A stretch of 64,000 bases of DNA from Paenibacillus macerans (GCF_023715465.1 NZ_JAMBOE010000006.1:248001-312000); one strand, 5' to 3'; numbered from the stretch's first letter, positions 29,276 to 37,946 are shown. Notes: generated from the letters alone by a model not told the origin. Made by a program: numbers and translations.

Positions 29276-30487
29276 TTGAAGAAATGGGTAACCACGATCG
29301 CCGTAGTGTCCTTAGCCGCTTTGATCTTCCAGCCTGGTGAAGGCTCCGCCAAAACGATCAGCCAAATCGACAAAGAACTGAAACAGCTTCAGCAGCAGGC
29401 CGCCGAAGCCAAAAAGACGCAGGAAAAGGCCGCCGGCCAAAAGCAGGAAGCACAGCATTACGTCAATAAAAACAGGAATTACCTCCAACAGCTGCTGGGG
29501 CAAATTGAAGTGGTCAGCAACCAGTTAACGAAGATTGCCGTCGAAATCGATCAAACGAAAGAGGATTTGCGCAACACCGGGCAGCAGATGGAAACAACGG
29601 AAGCGCGGATTAAGGAGCGCTCGCATTTGCTGGATACCAGGGTTCGGCTGATGTATACCGATGGGGCCGTCTCGTATTTGGATGTATTGCTGTCCTCGAC
29701 GAGTTTTACGGATTTTCTGGAACGCGCCGATTCGCTGCAGGCGATTATTAATCAGGACCAAGTTTTGCTGGAGGAGCATCAACGGGACAAAGAACTGATC
29801 GCGAAGCAGCAGGCGCAGCTTGAGAAGGACTATAAGAAGGTCAAACAGCTGTATGCCGATGCCGAAGACCGCAAAAGCGAGCTTGAGACCAAAGAAGAAG
29901 AGAAACAGCAACTGATCGCCCAATATAGTTCAGAGATCGAAGAATCCGACGGTATCAGCGAAGAACAGGAAAAGCTGCTGGTTGAGTTGGCGACCAAACG
30001 GGCTGCCCTCGAAAAGGAAAAGAACAAACTAAAGGCGGCTCAGGTCTATACTTACAGAAAAAGCTCCTCGGGTTCCGGCGGTTTTAAGGGGAACGGCGGC
30101 GAGTTTGGTCTTCCAGTGAATGGGGCGCGGATTTCTTCGGGGTACGGAACGCGAATCCATCCGATTACCGGGGTGAAGAAGAAGCATACCGGGGTAGATT
30201 TTGCGGCGCCGCAAGGGACCGATATCCATGCCGCGGAAGATGGGGTCGTGATCGTCGCCGAATGGTGGAGCGGTTACGGAAACGCGGTAATCATCGACCA
30301 TGGCGACAATGTATGGACGCTGTACGGACATATCCGCAACGGCGGGATTAAAGTCGAAACAGGACAGAAGGTCAAAAAAGGCGAAAAAATCGCCGAAGTC
30401 GGCAGCACCGGTAATTCTACGGGGCCTCACTGCCACTTTGAGGTGCGGATTAACGGGAACCCGGTAGACCCGATGCCGTATTTATAA
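29276..30487 (+). CDS. EnvC-like murein hydrolase activator / M23 peptidase
   Basis: A 403-residue exported protein. The signal peptide is at residues 1-25 (cleavage near GEGSAK). Long coiled coils lie at about 25-255 (ISQIDKELKQLQQQAAEAKKTQEKA...). A C-terminal LytM/M23 domain at about 285-400 has HTGVDFAAPQ (Zn ligands H and D) and GPHCHFEVR (HxH). All metal ligands are present, so an active endopeptidase is plausible. The TTG start follows AAGGATGGGG. Gene order with ftsEX supports a FtsEX-controlled wall hydrolase. Confidence 0.93.
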   Translation: MKKWVTTIAVVSLAALIFQPGEGSAKTISQIDKELKQLQQQAAEAKKTQEKAAGQKQEAQHYVNKNRNYLQQLLGQIEVVSNQLTKIAVEIDQTKEDLRNTGQQMETTEARIKERSHLLDTRVRLMYTDGAVSYLDVLLSSTSFTDFLERADSLQAIINQDQVLLEEHQRDKELIAKQQAQLEKDYKKVKQLYADAEDRKSELETKEEEKQQLIAQYSSEIEESDGISEEQEKLLVELATKRAALEKEKNKLKAAQVYTYRKSSSGSGGFKGNGGEFGLPVNGARISSGYGTRIHPITGVKKKHTGVDFAAPQGTDIHAAEDGVVIVAEWWSGYGNAVIIDHGDNVWTLYGHIRNGGIKVETGQKVKKGEKIAEVGSTGNSTGPHCHFEVRINGNPVDPMPYL

Positions 30488-30511
30488 TAGAATAGTGTTA
30501 TGATGCGATAG

Positions 30512-30555
30512 AAAAAACGGATACCGCCCGGCCGGGACGGATTATCCGTTTTTCC
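30512..30555 (+). terminator. Terminator after the M23 gene
   Basis: AAAAACGGATA (30513-30523) pairs with TATCCGTTTTT (30543-30553), with a GC-rich inner arm (CCCGGCCGGG). Confidence 0.85.
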
Positions 30556-30680
30556 GTTGTTCATGCGGGATTGGTAAATATTTATCATGGACAGAACATA
30601 TACTATGGGACGTTCCATTTTTGGACTTGCTGGGCCTTACCTACTGTTTGGCCGATCAATCGGAGGCGGTGAATTTATTT

Positions 30681-32132
30681 ATGTTTAAAGGACGTACCGT
30701 TACATTACTGGTCGTGGTGTCCATGCTGGTCAGCTGCTTGCTAACCTTAACTTTGACGGGCGAATGGAGTTTCGCCGGTTCGGCCCCGCTGCGCAGCGGG
30801 CTGTTTGCCGACAGCTCTGGGCAAAACAGCAAAGCCGGCATCGCGAAAATCGAAAAGGCATTGGCCTTGGTGGAAAAGAATTATGTCGAAGACGTCGATC
30901 AGAAGAAGCTGGTGGACGGGGCGATCGACGGTATGATGGGCGCGTTGGGAGATCCTTTCTCGTCCTATATGGCGCCGGACACGGCGCAGCAGTTCTCGGA
31001 GCAAATTGAAGGCTCTTTTACCGGCATTGGGGCGGAAGTGTCGATGGAAAACGGCAACGTGGTGGTCGTGTCCCCGATCAAAGGCTCCCCAGCCGAAAAG
31101 GCCGGGATTCAACCGAAGGATATTTTGCTGTCGGTGAATGGCGAATCGTTTGAGGGGCTTAGCTTGAATGAAGCGGTGGCCAAAATCCGCGGCCCGAAAG
31201 GGACGGAAGCTAAAATCAAGGTAAAACGGGCCGGCTCGGACACGACGCTCGAGTTTACGATCGTCCGCGCCGATATCGCCCTGGAAACGGTATATTCCCG
31301 CATGGAGGACGGCGGCGTTGGCGTGATCGAGGTCACCGAGTTTTCGATGAACACGGCGGAACGCTTCAAGGAGGAGTTGGCTTCTCTGGAGAAGCAGGGG
31401 ATGAAAGGGCTGGTCATCGACGTGCGCAACAACCCTGGCGGCGTGCTGAGCGTCGTCGAGGATATGTCCGAACAATTTGTGCCGAAAGGCAAGGTTATCG
31501 TGCAGGTCGAAGATAAAAACAAACGCCGCGATCAGTCCTTGTCGAAAGGCAGCGGCAAAAAGTATCCGATCGTGGTTGTCACGAACAAGGGCAGCGCCAG
31601 CGCTTCGGAAATTTTGGCCGGGGCGCTGCAGGAATCGGCCGGAGCGAAGCTGGTTGGCGAGGCGACGTACGGCAAAGGTACGGTTCAATCGAGCTACACG
31701 CAGGAGATGGGCGACGGCAGCATGCTCAAAATTACGATCGCCAAGTGGCTGACGCCAAACGGCGAATGGATTCACAAAAAGGGCATTCAGCCGGACGTCG
31801 CTGTGTCGCAGCCGGATTATTTTTCGGTAGCACCGATCAATAAAGAAAAAACGTTCAAATACGATATGCTGGGCGACGACATCAAAAGCGCGCAAACGAT
31901 GTTGAATGGTTTGGGACTGGACCCCGGGCGCAAGGACGGGTACTTCGACAAGAAGACGGAGAGCGCCTTGAAGAATTTCCAAACAAGCCAAAACATGGAG
32001 CCGACCGGCGAGCTGGACGCCAAAACGGCGGAAGCGCTGGAGAACAGCGTCATCAAGCAAATCCGCGATCCGAAAAACGATATGCAGTTAAAACGGGCGG
32101 TAGAGGAAATCCGGAAGGAAATCGCTTCGTAA
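30681..32132 (+). CDS. ctpB: C-terminal processing S41 serine peptidase
   Basis: A 483-residue membrane-anchored protease. N-terminal TM is at about residues 5-27 and PDZ at about 90-180 (GSPAEKAGIQPKDILLSVNGESFEG). The S41 catalytic core has Ser in NKGSASASEILAGAL and Lys in ATYGKGTVQ, and a C-terminal peptidoglycan_binding_1 domain spans about 405-465. ATG 30681 fits the Ctp family start; GGAGG lies 14 nt upstream, and a GTG at 30669 is too close to it. In B. subtilis the orthologue CtpB acts on SpoIVFA during sporulation, and its neighbours are also ftsEX and minJ. Confidence 0.92.
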   Translation: MFKGRTVTLLVVVSMLVSCLLTLTLTGEWSFAGSAPLRSGLFADSSGQNSKAGIAKIEKALALVEKNYVEDVDQKKLVDGAIDGMMGALGDPFSSYMAPDTAQQFSEQIEGSFTGIGAEVSMENGNVVVVSPIKGSPAEKAGIQPKDILLSVNGESFEGLSLNEAVAKIRGPKGTEAKIKVKRAGSDTTLEFTIVRADIALETVYSRMEDGGVGVIEVTEFSMNTAERFKEELASLEKQGMKGLVIDVRNNPGGVLSVVEDMSEQFVPKGKVIVQVEDKNKRRDQSLSKGSGKKYPIVVVTNKGSASASEILAGALQESAGAKLVGEATYGKGTVQSSYTQEMGDGSMLKITIAKWLTPNGEWIHKKGIQPDVAVSQPDYFSVAPINKEKTFKYDMLGDDIKSAQTMLNGLGLDPGRKDGYFDKKTESALKNFQTSQNMEPTGELDAKTAEALENSVIKQIRDPKNDMQLKRAVEEIRKEIAS

Positions 32133-32145
32133 GCGTCGAATCCAT

Positions 32146-32177
32146 AAGAAGGCTGAAACTTAGGCCTTCTTTTTTCT
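32146..32177 (+). terminator. Terminator after ctpB
   Basis: AAGAAGGC (32146-32153) pairs with GCCTTCTT (32164-32171). A T-rich tail follows. Confidence 0.8.
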
Positions 32178-32282
32178 TTGCTTGTTTGCATTTTGAGCAG
32201 ATTACAAATACACCTAGAAAAAGACGCTTCGGGAAACGGTCCGAAGTTGTCCGCTTGTTGCGAAAAGGAGCGTGAACACCCC

Positions 32283-33704
32283 TTGGATCTCATTCTTGAA
32301 GGATTGTGGAGTTTGGCGGAAGCGGTAGCGCAGTTGTTTTTGCAGCCTTTTTACTATATTTCCATCATCATGATCGCGCTGCTTTATCGCCGGCAGGTGC
32401 TGCTGGAGCGCAAGTTGTTTCATACGCGTCTGCATAGCTGGGGCGCCCAAACGTGGCGTACCGTTATTGCCGGCCTGCTGGCAGGCATTGCGGTATCCGT
32501 CCTATTTGCCTTCCTCGGAATGGATCTGACGCTGGAAGGCATCGTCTGTATATGGGCCGTTACGATTGTATTGCTGCTGCTGCGTGTCCGGTATTTATGC
32601 CTTGCTTACTCGGTTGGGCTGCTGGGGATCGTGCAGTTTGGCCTGAACCTGTTTCCGGGCTTTGCCGGGACGGGATGGGCCGCCGAAATCGTGCGTATTG
32701 TGAGGGAGCTGAATATTCCGGCGCTGCTATGCCTGGTAGGGCTGCTGCATATTGCGGAAGGGCTGCTTGTCCGCTGGCAGGGGGCTTCGTTTGCCGGTCC
32801 GCTGTTTTATGAAGGCAAGCGGGGCAAGCTGGTTGGCGGCTACCAAATGCAGAGCCTGTGGGCGGTGCCGCTGTTTTTGCTGGTCCCGATGGAGACGACG
32901 GGAAATGTGCTGCCGTGGACGCCGTTTTTTGGCGGGGAAGCTTGGCAGGGCGGTTTCGGGATGATTGGATTGCCGATCATCATTGGATTCTCGGAGATGA
33001 CGATGGGCCTGCTGCCGAAGGACAAGGCCCGTGTGTCGTCCGGGCGACTGCTGGCGTACGGCGCGGCCGTGCTGGTGCTGGCGCTGGCCGCCGCGTGGTG
33101 GAGCCCGCTGATGCTGGTGGCGGCGCTGGCGGCGTTTCTGCTGCACGAAGGGCTCGTCTGGTACAGCCGCTACGAGGAGCAGCAACGCAGTCCGCTGTTC
33201 GTGAACCCGCAGGGCGGGGTGAAGGTGCTCGCGGTGCTGCCGGGGAGCCCGGCAGATGAGCTTGGTATCCGGGCCGGCGAAACGATCGTCAAAGTGAACG
33301 GCACGCCGGTGCCGACCAAGGAAGATCTGCATGCGGCGCTGCGGATCAATCCGGCTTATTGCAAGCTGGAGGTGCGAAATCTCGCGGGCGAGAGCAAATT
33401 CCTCCAGCGGGCGATTTACGCCGGCGATCATCACCAGCTCGGCGCGATTTTGGCGCCGGACGAGCTGGCGCCGGCGGCGGTGCGGCTGCAGCCGTTGTCG
33501 CTGCTGCAGCTTGTGCGCCCGCGGCGGAGCGCCCGCGCGGTGCGGGGCGCTCGTGCGAGCGGCGGCGGTGGCGGGAGCGCCGCCGCCGCGGGGGGCGCGG
33601 GCCCGGCGGAAGCGGGCGGGCCCGGCCCAGGGGCCGCTGCGCCGGCTTCGCGGGCGCAGCGGCAGGGCGGCTCGGCGGCGGATGGCCCGGCCGCCGAGGT
33701 GTAG
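32283..33704 (+). CDS. MinJ-like multispanning PDZ protein
   Basis: A 473-residue membrane protein with about six to eight hydrophobic helices in residues 10-320, then a PDZ domain at about 320-385 (VKVLAVLPGSPADELGIRAGETIVKVNGTPVP). Position after ftsEX-ctpB and the topology match B. subtilis MinJ, which links MinCD to DivIVA at the division site. This gene name is inferred from synteny. TTG 32283 is preferred: AAAAGGAG lies 12 nt upstream and the product begins just before the first helix. Odd feature: the last 65 residues are Ala/Gly/Pro/Arg low complexity in very GC-rich DNA. Confidence 0.75.
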   Translation: MDLILEGLWSLAEAVAQLFLQPFYYISIIMIALLYRRQVLLERKLFHTRLHSWGAQTWRTVIAGLLAGIAVSVLFAFLGMDLTLEGIVCIWAVTIVLLLLRVRYLCLAYSVGLLGIVQFGLNLFPGFAGTGWAAEIVRIVRELNIPALLCLVGLLHIAEGLLVRWQGASFAGPLFYEGKRGKLVGGYQMQSLWAVPLFLLVPMETTGNVLPWTPFFGGEAWQGGFGMIGLPIIIGFSEMTMGLLPKDKARVSSGRLLAYGAAVLVLALAAAWWSPLMLVAALAAFLLHEGLVWYSRYEEQQRSPLFVNPQGGVKVLAVLPGSPADELGIRAGETIVKVNGTPVPTKEDLHAALRINPAYCKLEVRNLAGESKFLQRAIYAGDHHQLGAILAPDELAPAAVRLQPLSLLQLVRPRRSARAVRGARASGGGGGSAAAAGGAGPAEAGGPGPGAAAPASRAQRQGGSAADGPAAEV

Positions 33705-33821
33705 CGCCCGCGGCGGAGCGCCCTATGCCTGTGATTCCTCCCGCCGTGGTAGGCGCGTGCCCGGCCCCGAGGCCGTTGCACGGTTTTGTCTTAACGTGTA
33801 ATATTCTCCACTCGCGTCGCC

Positions 33822-33860
33822 AAAAAACCTCCTGGATGGTGTCCATCCAGGAGGTTTTTT
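33822..33860. terminator. Strong bidirectional terminator after the minJ-like gene
   Basis: A perfect 18-bp stem runs from AAAAAACCTCCTGGATGG to its complement with a TGT loop. A and T runs on both sides let it act on either strand. Confidence 0.9.
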
Positions 33861-33923
33861 GGATCGGCCGCCCTAACGGACACAGTAGCCCTTATTTGAC
33901 TGAAATCACCTGTTTTTTTACGC

Positions 33924-34056
33924 TAACGGACTGAGCTGCACTTATTTCACTCAAACTGATGCTAAATCACGAGTTTGGCGCTCAATAAGATCTCCTCTGT
34001 CCTTTAGCCTGGGAAATGACGCGGGAAATAACAAATAAGGTCTTTCCAGTCCGTTA
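33924..34056. repeat. Dispersed repeat family C, copy 2 (133 bp)
   Basis: TAACGGACTGAG at the left and CCAGTCCGTTA at the right. Internal CTGGGAAATGACGCGGGAAATA and AATAAGGTCTTTCCAGT match copy 1. A further TAACGGAC-led partial unit lies at 33874-33923. The rest of 34057-34257 shows no gene. Confidence 0.7.
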
Positions 34057-34572
34057 GGGGTGTCCGTTAATGGCATACTTCGCCTCATGTTTACCGCACG
34101 CTTTAACTGTACGCTAGTTGAATGCTAGTAGTACATAAGTTGCGCCCTATTCAACACACTAATCATCACGCCAGCTTGTAGTAACACGCTGGTCTTATGT
34201 CCACCGTTACGTTACTCTCAAGTTGTTTGTATCGCTAGGCTTACGGGATTTGTGAGACTAGTTAAACCACTTAAGCTGATACGTGCGATATCGGACATTT
34301 CCACCGGCTACGGACAAAATTTGCTTATTGACCAGTTCCAACAAAATGCGTCTGGCTTGACGAACCGATATTCGGAGATGTTCCGACAACTCGTTGGGTG
34401 TAAAGGGGCGCAACATACGGCGTGCGAACCGAACCGATTCCGCCTCCAACCAATTTAGGTCCGATTGTACATCGACGGCAACAAATTTTCCGATAAACGA
34501 GAGCACTAACTGCTGGCATAGCTTGGGTTCGTCCATAATCGACAAGTACGCAATCGGCAAAAAAGTCCAGCC

Positions 34573-34720
34573 TTGAACCTCTCATGGCTAAAGCCACGAG
34601 ATTCTTGGGTAGTCCGTTCTGCTGAACAGAATTAGCACGTAATGTGCCGCCAAGCTATCCCCGAAGTTCCTGCGGTTCCTGCAATTATGCAGATAGGAGT
34701 CTCTTGCCTTCGGCAAGGAT
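34573..34720 (-). ncRNA. Candidate omega/re-RNA scaffold at the IS605 right end
   Basis: The region from the 3' end of tnpB to the right end carries hairpins (GGCAAGGATG..CTTGCC region, GATAGCTTGGCGGCAC.., and the final CTCGTGGC/GCCATGAG), as in TnpB guide-RNA scaffolds. A guide would extend past TCAA into the flank, starting GGCTGGACTTTTTTGC. The 5' boundary is a guess. Confidence 0.5.
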
Positions 34721-35788
34721 GTTTTTGCTTGCATTGATATCCCGATCATGCTGGGTATGGCATGCTGGACATATCCACTCACGAATATGAAGGTCTTTAA
34801 CTTCTTTATTTTGGTAACCACAACACGAACAGAGTTGAGAAGAGGCAAAAGTTCGGCCTACGGCAACAACCATTCGCCCATACCACTTTGCCTTATATTC
34901 AAACATCGTTCTAAATTGATACCAGGACACTTCGCCAATCGCTTTGGCCAGATTGTGGTTCTTCATCAGGTTAGACACCTGCAAATCTTCAATCGCAATC
35001 ATGTCGTGGTTTTTGACAATATGCGTTGATAGCTTTTGCAAGTAGTCTGTTCGGGCATTGACAATGCGTTCATGAATTCGAGCGACCTTCACTCGTTGTT
35101 TATTCCAGTTGGAGGAACCTTTCACACGTCTGGAAAGAATCCGCTGTTCACGAATGAGTTTTTGTTCCATCTTCCGCAGAAATTTTGGATTCTCGAATAC
35201 TTCACCGTTCGATAGAATTGCGAAATCCTTTAGCCCCAAGTCAATTCCGACTTCTTGGTTTGTTTTGGGTAGGGGGTGCACATCGGTTTCCACTAACAAG
35301 GAAACAAAGTATTTTCCAGAGGAAGTTCTTTGAATCGTCGCATGGATAATACGACCTTCCACTTCTCTTGACTTGGCTAACTTCACGAACCCTAATTTAG
35401 GGAGTTTCATCCGGTTACCTGTTATCGAAATATTGCCATTGGTGTAGTTGGTTTGATACGACTGTACCGGATTCTTTTTACTCTTAAACCTTGGCGCGTC
35501 ATTTTGTTTCTTAAAAAACCGACCAAAAGAATCCGCCAGATTCTTTAAAGCATTTTGCAGAGAAAACTTATCCGGTTCTTTTAACCACTCGAGTTTTTGC
35601 TTCATTTTCGTTAGTTCGGCAGAGCATACGGCATACGATAATCCTTTTCCGGTGCTGCGATAGGCTTCATTGCATAATCCCAAAAAGTGATTAAATACAA
35701 AACGGGAACAGCCGATCGTCTTGTTGATGAGAACAGCCTGATCCTTGCTCGGATAAATGCGAAATTTATAGGCTTTATGGATAAGCAT
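34685..35788 (-). CDS. tnpB: TnpB RNA-guided nuclease of the IS605 element
   Basis: A 367-residue protein. It has an N-terminal recognition/wedge region and a RuvC-like nuclease with all three acidic residues: Asp183 ([10 protein letters not shown]), Glu267 (IAIEDL) and Asp350 ([10 protein letters not shown]). It also has a zinc ribbon (Cys320, Cys323, Cys340, Cys343). Spacing of the acidic residues matches active TnpB enzymes. The ATG lies 4 nt after the restored tnpA stop. The gene looks intact, so guided cleavage of the empty target site, as shown for other TnpBs, is plausible here. Confidence 0.92.
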   Translation of the reverse strand: MLIHKAYKFRIYPSKDQAVLINKTIGCSRFVFNHFLGLCNEAYRSTGKGLSYAVCSAELTKMKQKLEWLKEPDKFSLQNALKNLADSFGRFFKKQNDAPRFKSKKNPVQSYQTNYTNGNISITGNRMKLPKLGFVKLAKSREVEGRIIHATIQRTSSGKYFVSLLVETDVHPLPKTNQEVGIDLGLKDFAILSNGEVFENPKFLRKMEQKLIREQRILSRRVKGSSNWNKQRVKVARIHERIVNARTDYLQKLSTHIVKNHDMIAIEDLQVSNLMKNHNLAKAIGEVSWYQFRTMFEYKAKWYGRMVVAVGRTFASSQLCSCCGYQNKEVKDLHIREWICPACHTQHDRDINASKNILAEGKRLLSA

Positions 35789-35792
35789 GCTC

Positions 35793-36177
35793 TCACTTCA
35801 CTTTCTGATCTTGAATATACTTTCGGATTTGTTCCTCGGTATGTTCACTCACCGTAGCTACAAAGTAAGATGGATTCCACAAATGGCCTCCTCCATAACT
35901 TTTTTTGCAGCGGAAATTCCTTAAACAGAAGCCTTGCTGAAATCCCTTTTAACACTTTTACCATATTCGGTATGGAATGTTGCGGGGGGCATTCGACAAG
36001 TACATGAATATGATCTTGATCGGCTTCCATTTCAGAGATCGTAGCGTTGTAATCGGACGCGACTTGCAAGAGAATTACTTTTAGTCTGAACTCCACTTCA
36101 TCCGAGAGGACTTTGTGTCGATATTTTACGCACCATACGATATGGTACTCGGGGAGCGTAAACATATCCTCGGCCAC
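35793..36177 (-). pseudogene. tnpA: IS200/IS605 Y1 transposase TnpA, frameshifted at an A7 run
   Basis: From the GTG at 36177 the frame reads EYHIVWCVKYRHKVL and the HUH motif (DHIHVLV, His56 and His58). It then leaves the family at a run of seven A and stops near 35845 after 110 residues. Removing one A restores KSYGGGHLWNPSYFVATVSEHTEEQIRKYIQDQK to a stop at 35793-35795. The catalytic tyrosine (KYI) lies only in the restored part. So TnpA is either inactive, expressed by slippage on the A run, or affected by a sequence error. The N-terminal start is uncertain. Confidence 0.75.
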
Positions 36178-36735
36178 GTCTTGTTTCTGCCATAATTCAT
36201 CACCAAAATAATCCTACCATATGTAGAAAAAAACACTGTGATAATATTGATAACGCATATGTTTTATTTTATATTGGTCGATACCATGCGTCGGTTCATT
36301 GACATGTCCAATCACATGCCTAAACCGAAGTTTTCTTACTCTTGACTAAGCCGCGGGTTTGCGAAAACTCATTATCAAGTGCCAACAAACTGTGGCGCCA
36401 GCATAAGTCCTTGAAGCGTCTTACATCGAGATCCCTCGCGTGTGGGCCATATCCTTGAATTTCAATGCCTCCTTTTGCCATGTCTGGCATATACGCCAGA
36501 TCCAAGTAACGGTAGCCGTTATTGAAATCCTGCACCTCCCATTCCGGATACAGATGATCAAAATTCCCAACCGCAGGAAACCAGACCAGCCCTAAAAACT
36601 CCATTGTTTCGTGTCCTAATCCATGCTCAAGTATTTCGATCCGTCTGTGATTTGTCTCTTCGGCAATATTGAGCCGCATCCATTCCTCAAAAGCTTGCTC
36701 AAACCGCATCCAAATTTCAACTCCCTTATCAACTA

Positions 36736-36814
36736 GTAAAAACAAAAAACGCCGCCTCGACACATCAACCCGGGACAGGGGAGATACATCGAAACGGCGT
36801 GTGCTTCACGACCT
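36736..36814 (-). promoter_or_regulatory. Conserved leader motif plus terminator upstream of the interrupted nuclease paralogue
   Basis: On the minus strand AGGTCGTGAAGCACACGCC (36814-36796) runs into an 18-bp hairpin. ACGCCG plus TTTCGATGTATC pairs fully with GATGTGTCGAGG plus CGGCGT, including five G-U pairs, and TTTTTTGTTTTT follows. The gene start is about 30 nt beyond. The motif matches 24541-24559 with two changes. A TTGCCT-N17-TAAACT promoter lies about 30 nt upstream of the motif. Confidence 0.6.
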
Positions 36815-36981
36815 ATTCAAATATAGTTTAACGTTATTTCCATGTTCAGGCAACAAGGATGGGGAATTCGCAAAAATTGAACTCCAACGGACCGTACAGC
36901 TTGGCACCAGAGGATTTCGGAATCAAATGTCTAATACCTACTAAGGAAAACATGTGAACCGGGGCTGGTGTGAGGTTGTTG

Positions 36982-37043
36982 AAAAAAAAGCCTGGTCATC
37001 CGAATGAGGAACAAAAAAGGACTTCAAGGACGACAGGCTTCAA
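36982..37043 (-). terminator. Minus-strand terminator between the GNAT gene and the interrupted gene
   Basis: On the minus strand AAGCCTG..CGTCC pairs with GGATG..CAGGCTT, followed by T8. No intact minus-strand gene ends here. It could end transcripts of the truncated antiterminator gene reading through antisense to the GNAT gene. The rest of 36815-37074 holds only the leader promoter. Confidence 0.5.
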
Positions 37044-37074
37044 TTTCAAGGGGAGAACAAGGACGTGCTAGAAA

Positions 37075-37629
37075 ATGATGTTTAAACTATTAAAGTTAAC
37101 CGAGGCCAACTCGCCTACCTATCTGCCTGTGATTTTTCAGTGGGCTGCCGACGAGACTGAAAAAGAGTACCATACTTGCCGTCCGATCAGAGAAATAGAT
37201 AGTTACGAGGTTTTTAAAGAGAAGATGACTGTCGGTCTAAGCCATGGACAAATCCATTACGTGTTAATAGATGTAGAGGGGAATGAGGTTGTCGGCAAAA
37301 TAAGTCTTTTTGATTACAATCCGAGGAATCGCAGTGCGGAATTTGGCTACTATATCCCGCCTTTTCACCGGGGTAAGGGCGTGGGAAGCCGCTTGGTTCA
37401 GCTATTCTTGGAAGAAGTGTTCCATGATCAACAACTAAATTTACATAAAATCTATGCCACGACTGCAGCTAACAATAAACCTTCAATCAAGCTATTGGAG
37501 CGTTTTAACTTTAAATTCGAGGGCGCTTACAGGGAGCATTACTGGTTTAGCGACGGTTCAGTTTGCGATCAATACCACTACTCTTTACTAAAAAAAGAAT
37601 TAAGTTTGTTCCGGACCTCAATGCCCTGA
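37075..37629 (+). CDS. GNAT family N-acetyltransferase
   Basis: A 184-residue protein with the GNAT core. The acetyl-CoA-binding motif A lies in [27 protein letters not shown] (about residues 88-114). It is followed by [53 protein letters not shown], as in RimJ/SpeG-like enzymes. The substrate is unknown. Two ATG codons begin the frame (37075, 37078). The 3' end overlaps the convergent truncated antiterminator gene by 52 nt. Confidence 0.85.
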   Translation: MMFKLLKLTEANSPTYLPVIFQWAADETEKEYHTCRPIREIDSYEVFKEKMTVGLSHGQIHYVLIDVEGNEVVGKISLFDYNPRNRSAEFGYYIPPFHRGKGVGSRLVQLFLEEVFHDQQLNLHKIYATTAANNKPSIKLLERFNFKFEGAYREHYWFSDGSVCDQYHYSLLKKELSLFRTSMP

Positions 37630-37946
37630 TTTAAGCGCTCGATGGCAAAGGTCAGGTGATCGGTTAAGGAAATATGAATGTGGTCGCTCAATTTCATGCC
37701 AAGCTGCTGTTCCGCATAGGAAATAATATCCTCCCCTACGGCAATATGAGCCTCGGGAACGGTGCTGAGAAGCTCCTGGAACTTGTGGCCCTCCTCCTTC
37801 AAAACGAAAATCTTCTCGATCTTGCTCTGATCGATGACATCGTTTTTCCCTTTCCGAAACGCGATTCCCGCCCCCATAATAATTTTCTCGCTGTCCCCTT
37901 CTTTTACAACAACGGCGTTATTGTTCAGAACACGGCTGATTTTCAT
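37578..37946 (-). pseudogene. LicT/SacY-type transcription antiterminator, truncated after the RNA-binding domain
   Basis: A 122-residue protein. Residues 1-57 form a complete CAT RNA-binding domain ([39 protein letters not shown]). Residues 65-115 are the start of PRD1 ([23 protein letters not shown]) and the protein then ends. Full-length members have about 275 residues with two PRDs that sense PTS phosphorylation. The lost part is replaced by the end of the GNAT gene. Isolated CAT domains of SacY and LicT are known to antiterminate constitutively, so the remnant could still act on the RAT at 39360. Confidence 0.75.

Larger units (their letters stand above)
34573..36373 (-). mobile_element. 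Complete IS200/IS605-family insertion sequence (1801 bp)
   Basis: On the minus strand the element starts immediately 3' of TTGAT (36378-36374) and ends with TCAA (34576-34573). Just inside that end is a hairpin CTCGTGGC-TTTA-GCCATGAG. There are no target duplications or terminal inverted repeats, as expected for this family. It carries tnpA (Y1/HUH transposase, frameshifted) and tnpB in the same orientation. Boundaries were fixed by rejoining the interrupted gene against its intact paralogue, which gives codon-exact ends. Confidence 0.85.
34258..36709 (-). pseudogene. Nuclease-winged-helix paralogue interrupted by an IS200/IS605 element
   Basis: The N-terminal part (36709-36374, 112 codons) and C-terminal part (34572-34258, 104 codons plus stop) are separated by the element at 34573-36373. 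Joined, they read ..LALD|GWTFLPIAYLSIMDEPKLCQQL.. in frame. They match the intact paralogue at 24621 (..LILDGWKVLRFTYDDVKDSPRYCQQT..) and give 216 residues against 221. ATG 36709 is chosen by alignment (MRFEQAFEEWMRL). The motif reads GIEIQGYG where the intact copy has AVEIDGYG, so one acidic residue is lost. It is inactive while the element is present. Confidence 0.8.

Noticed and set aside
33350..33934. Several overlapping open frames in the GC-rich minJ-like tail
   Set aside because: All frames are open there because stop codons are rare in such GC-rich DNA. Only the frame continuous with the membrane and PDZ regions is supported.
36181..36193. An alternative TnpA start reading MAETRRGRGYVY in another frame
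   Set aside because: It resembles some TnpA N-termini but would need a second frameshift to join the conserved EYHIVW. The in-frame GTG at 36177 is simpler, though the point stays open.
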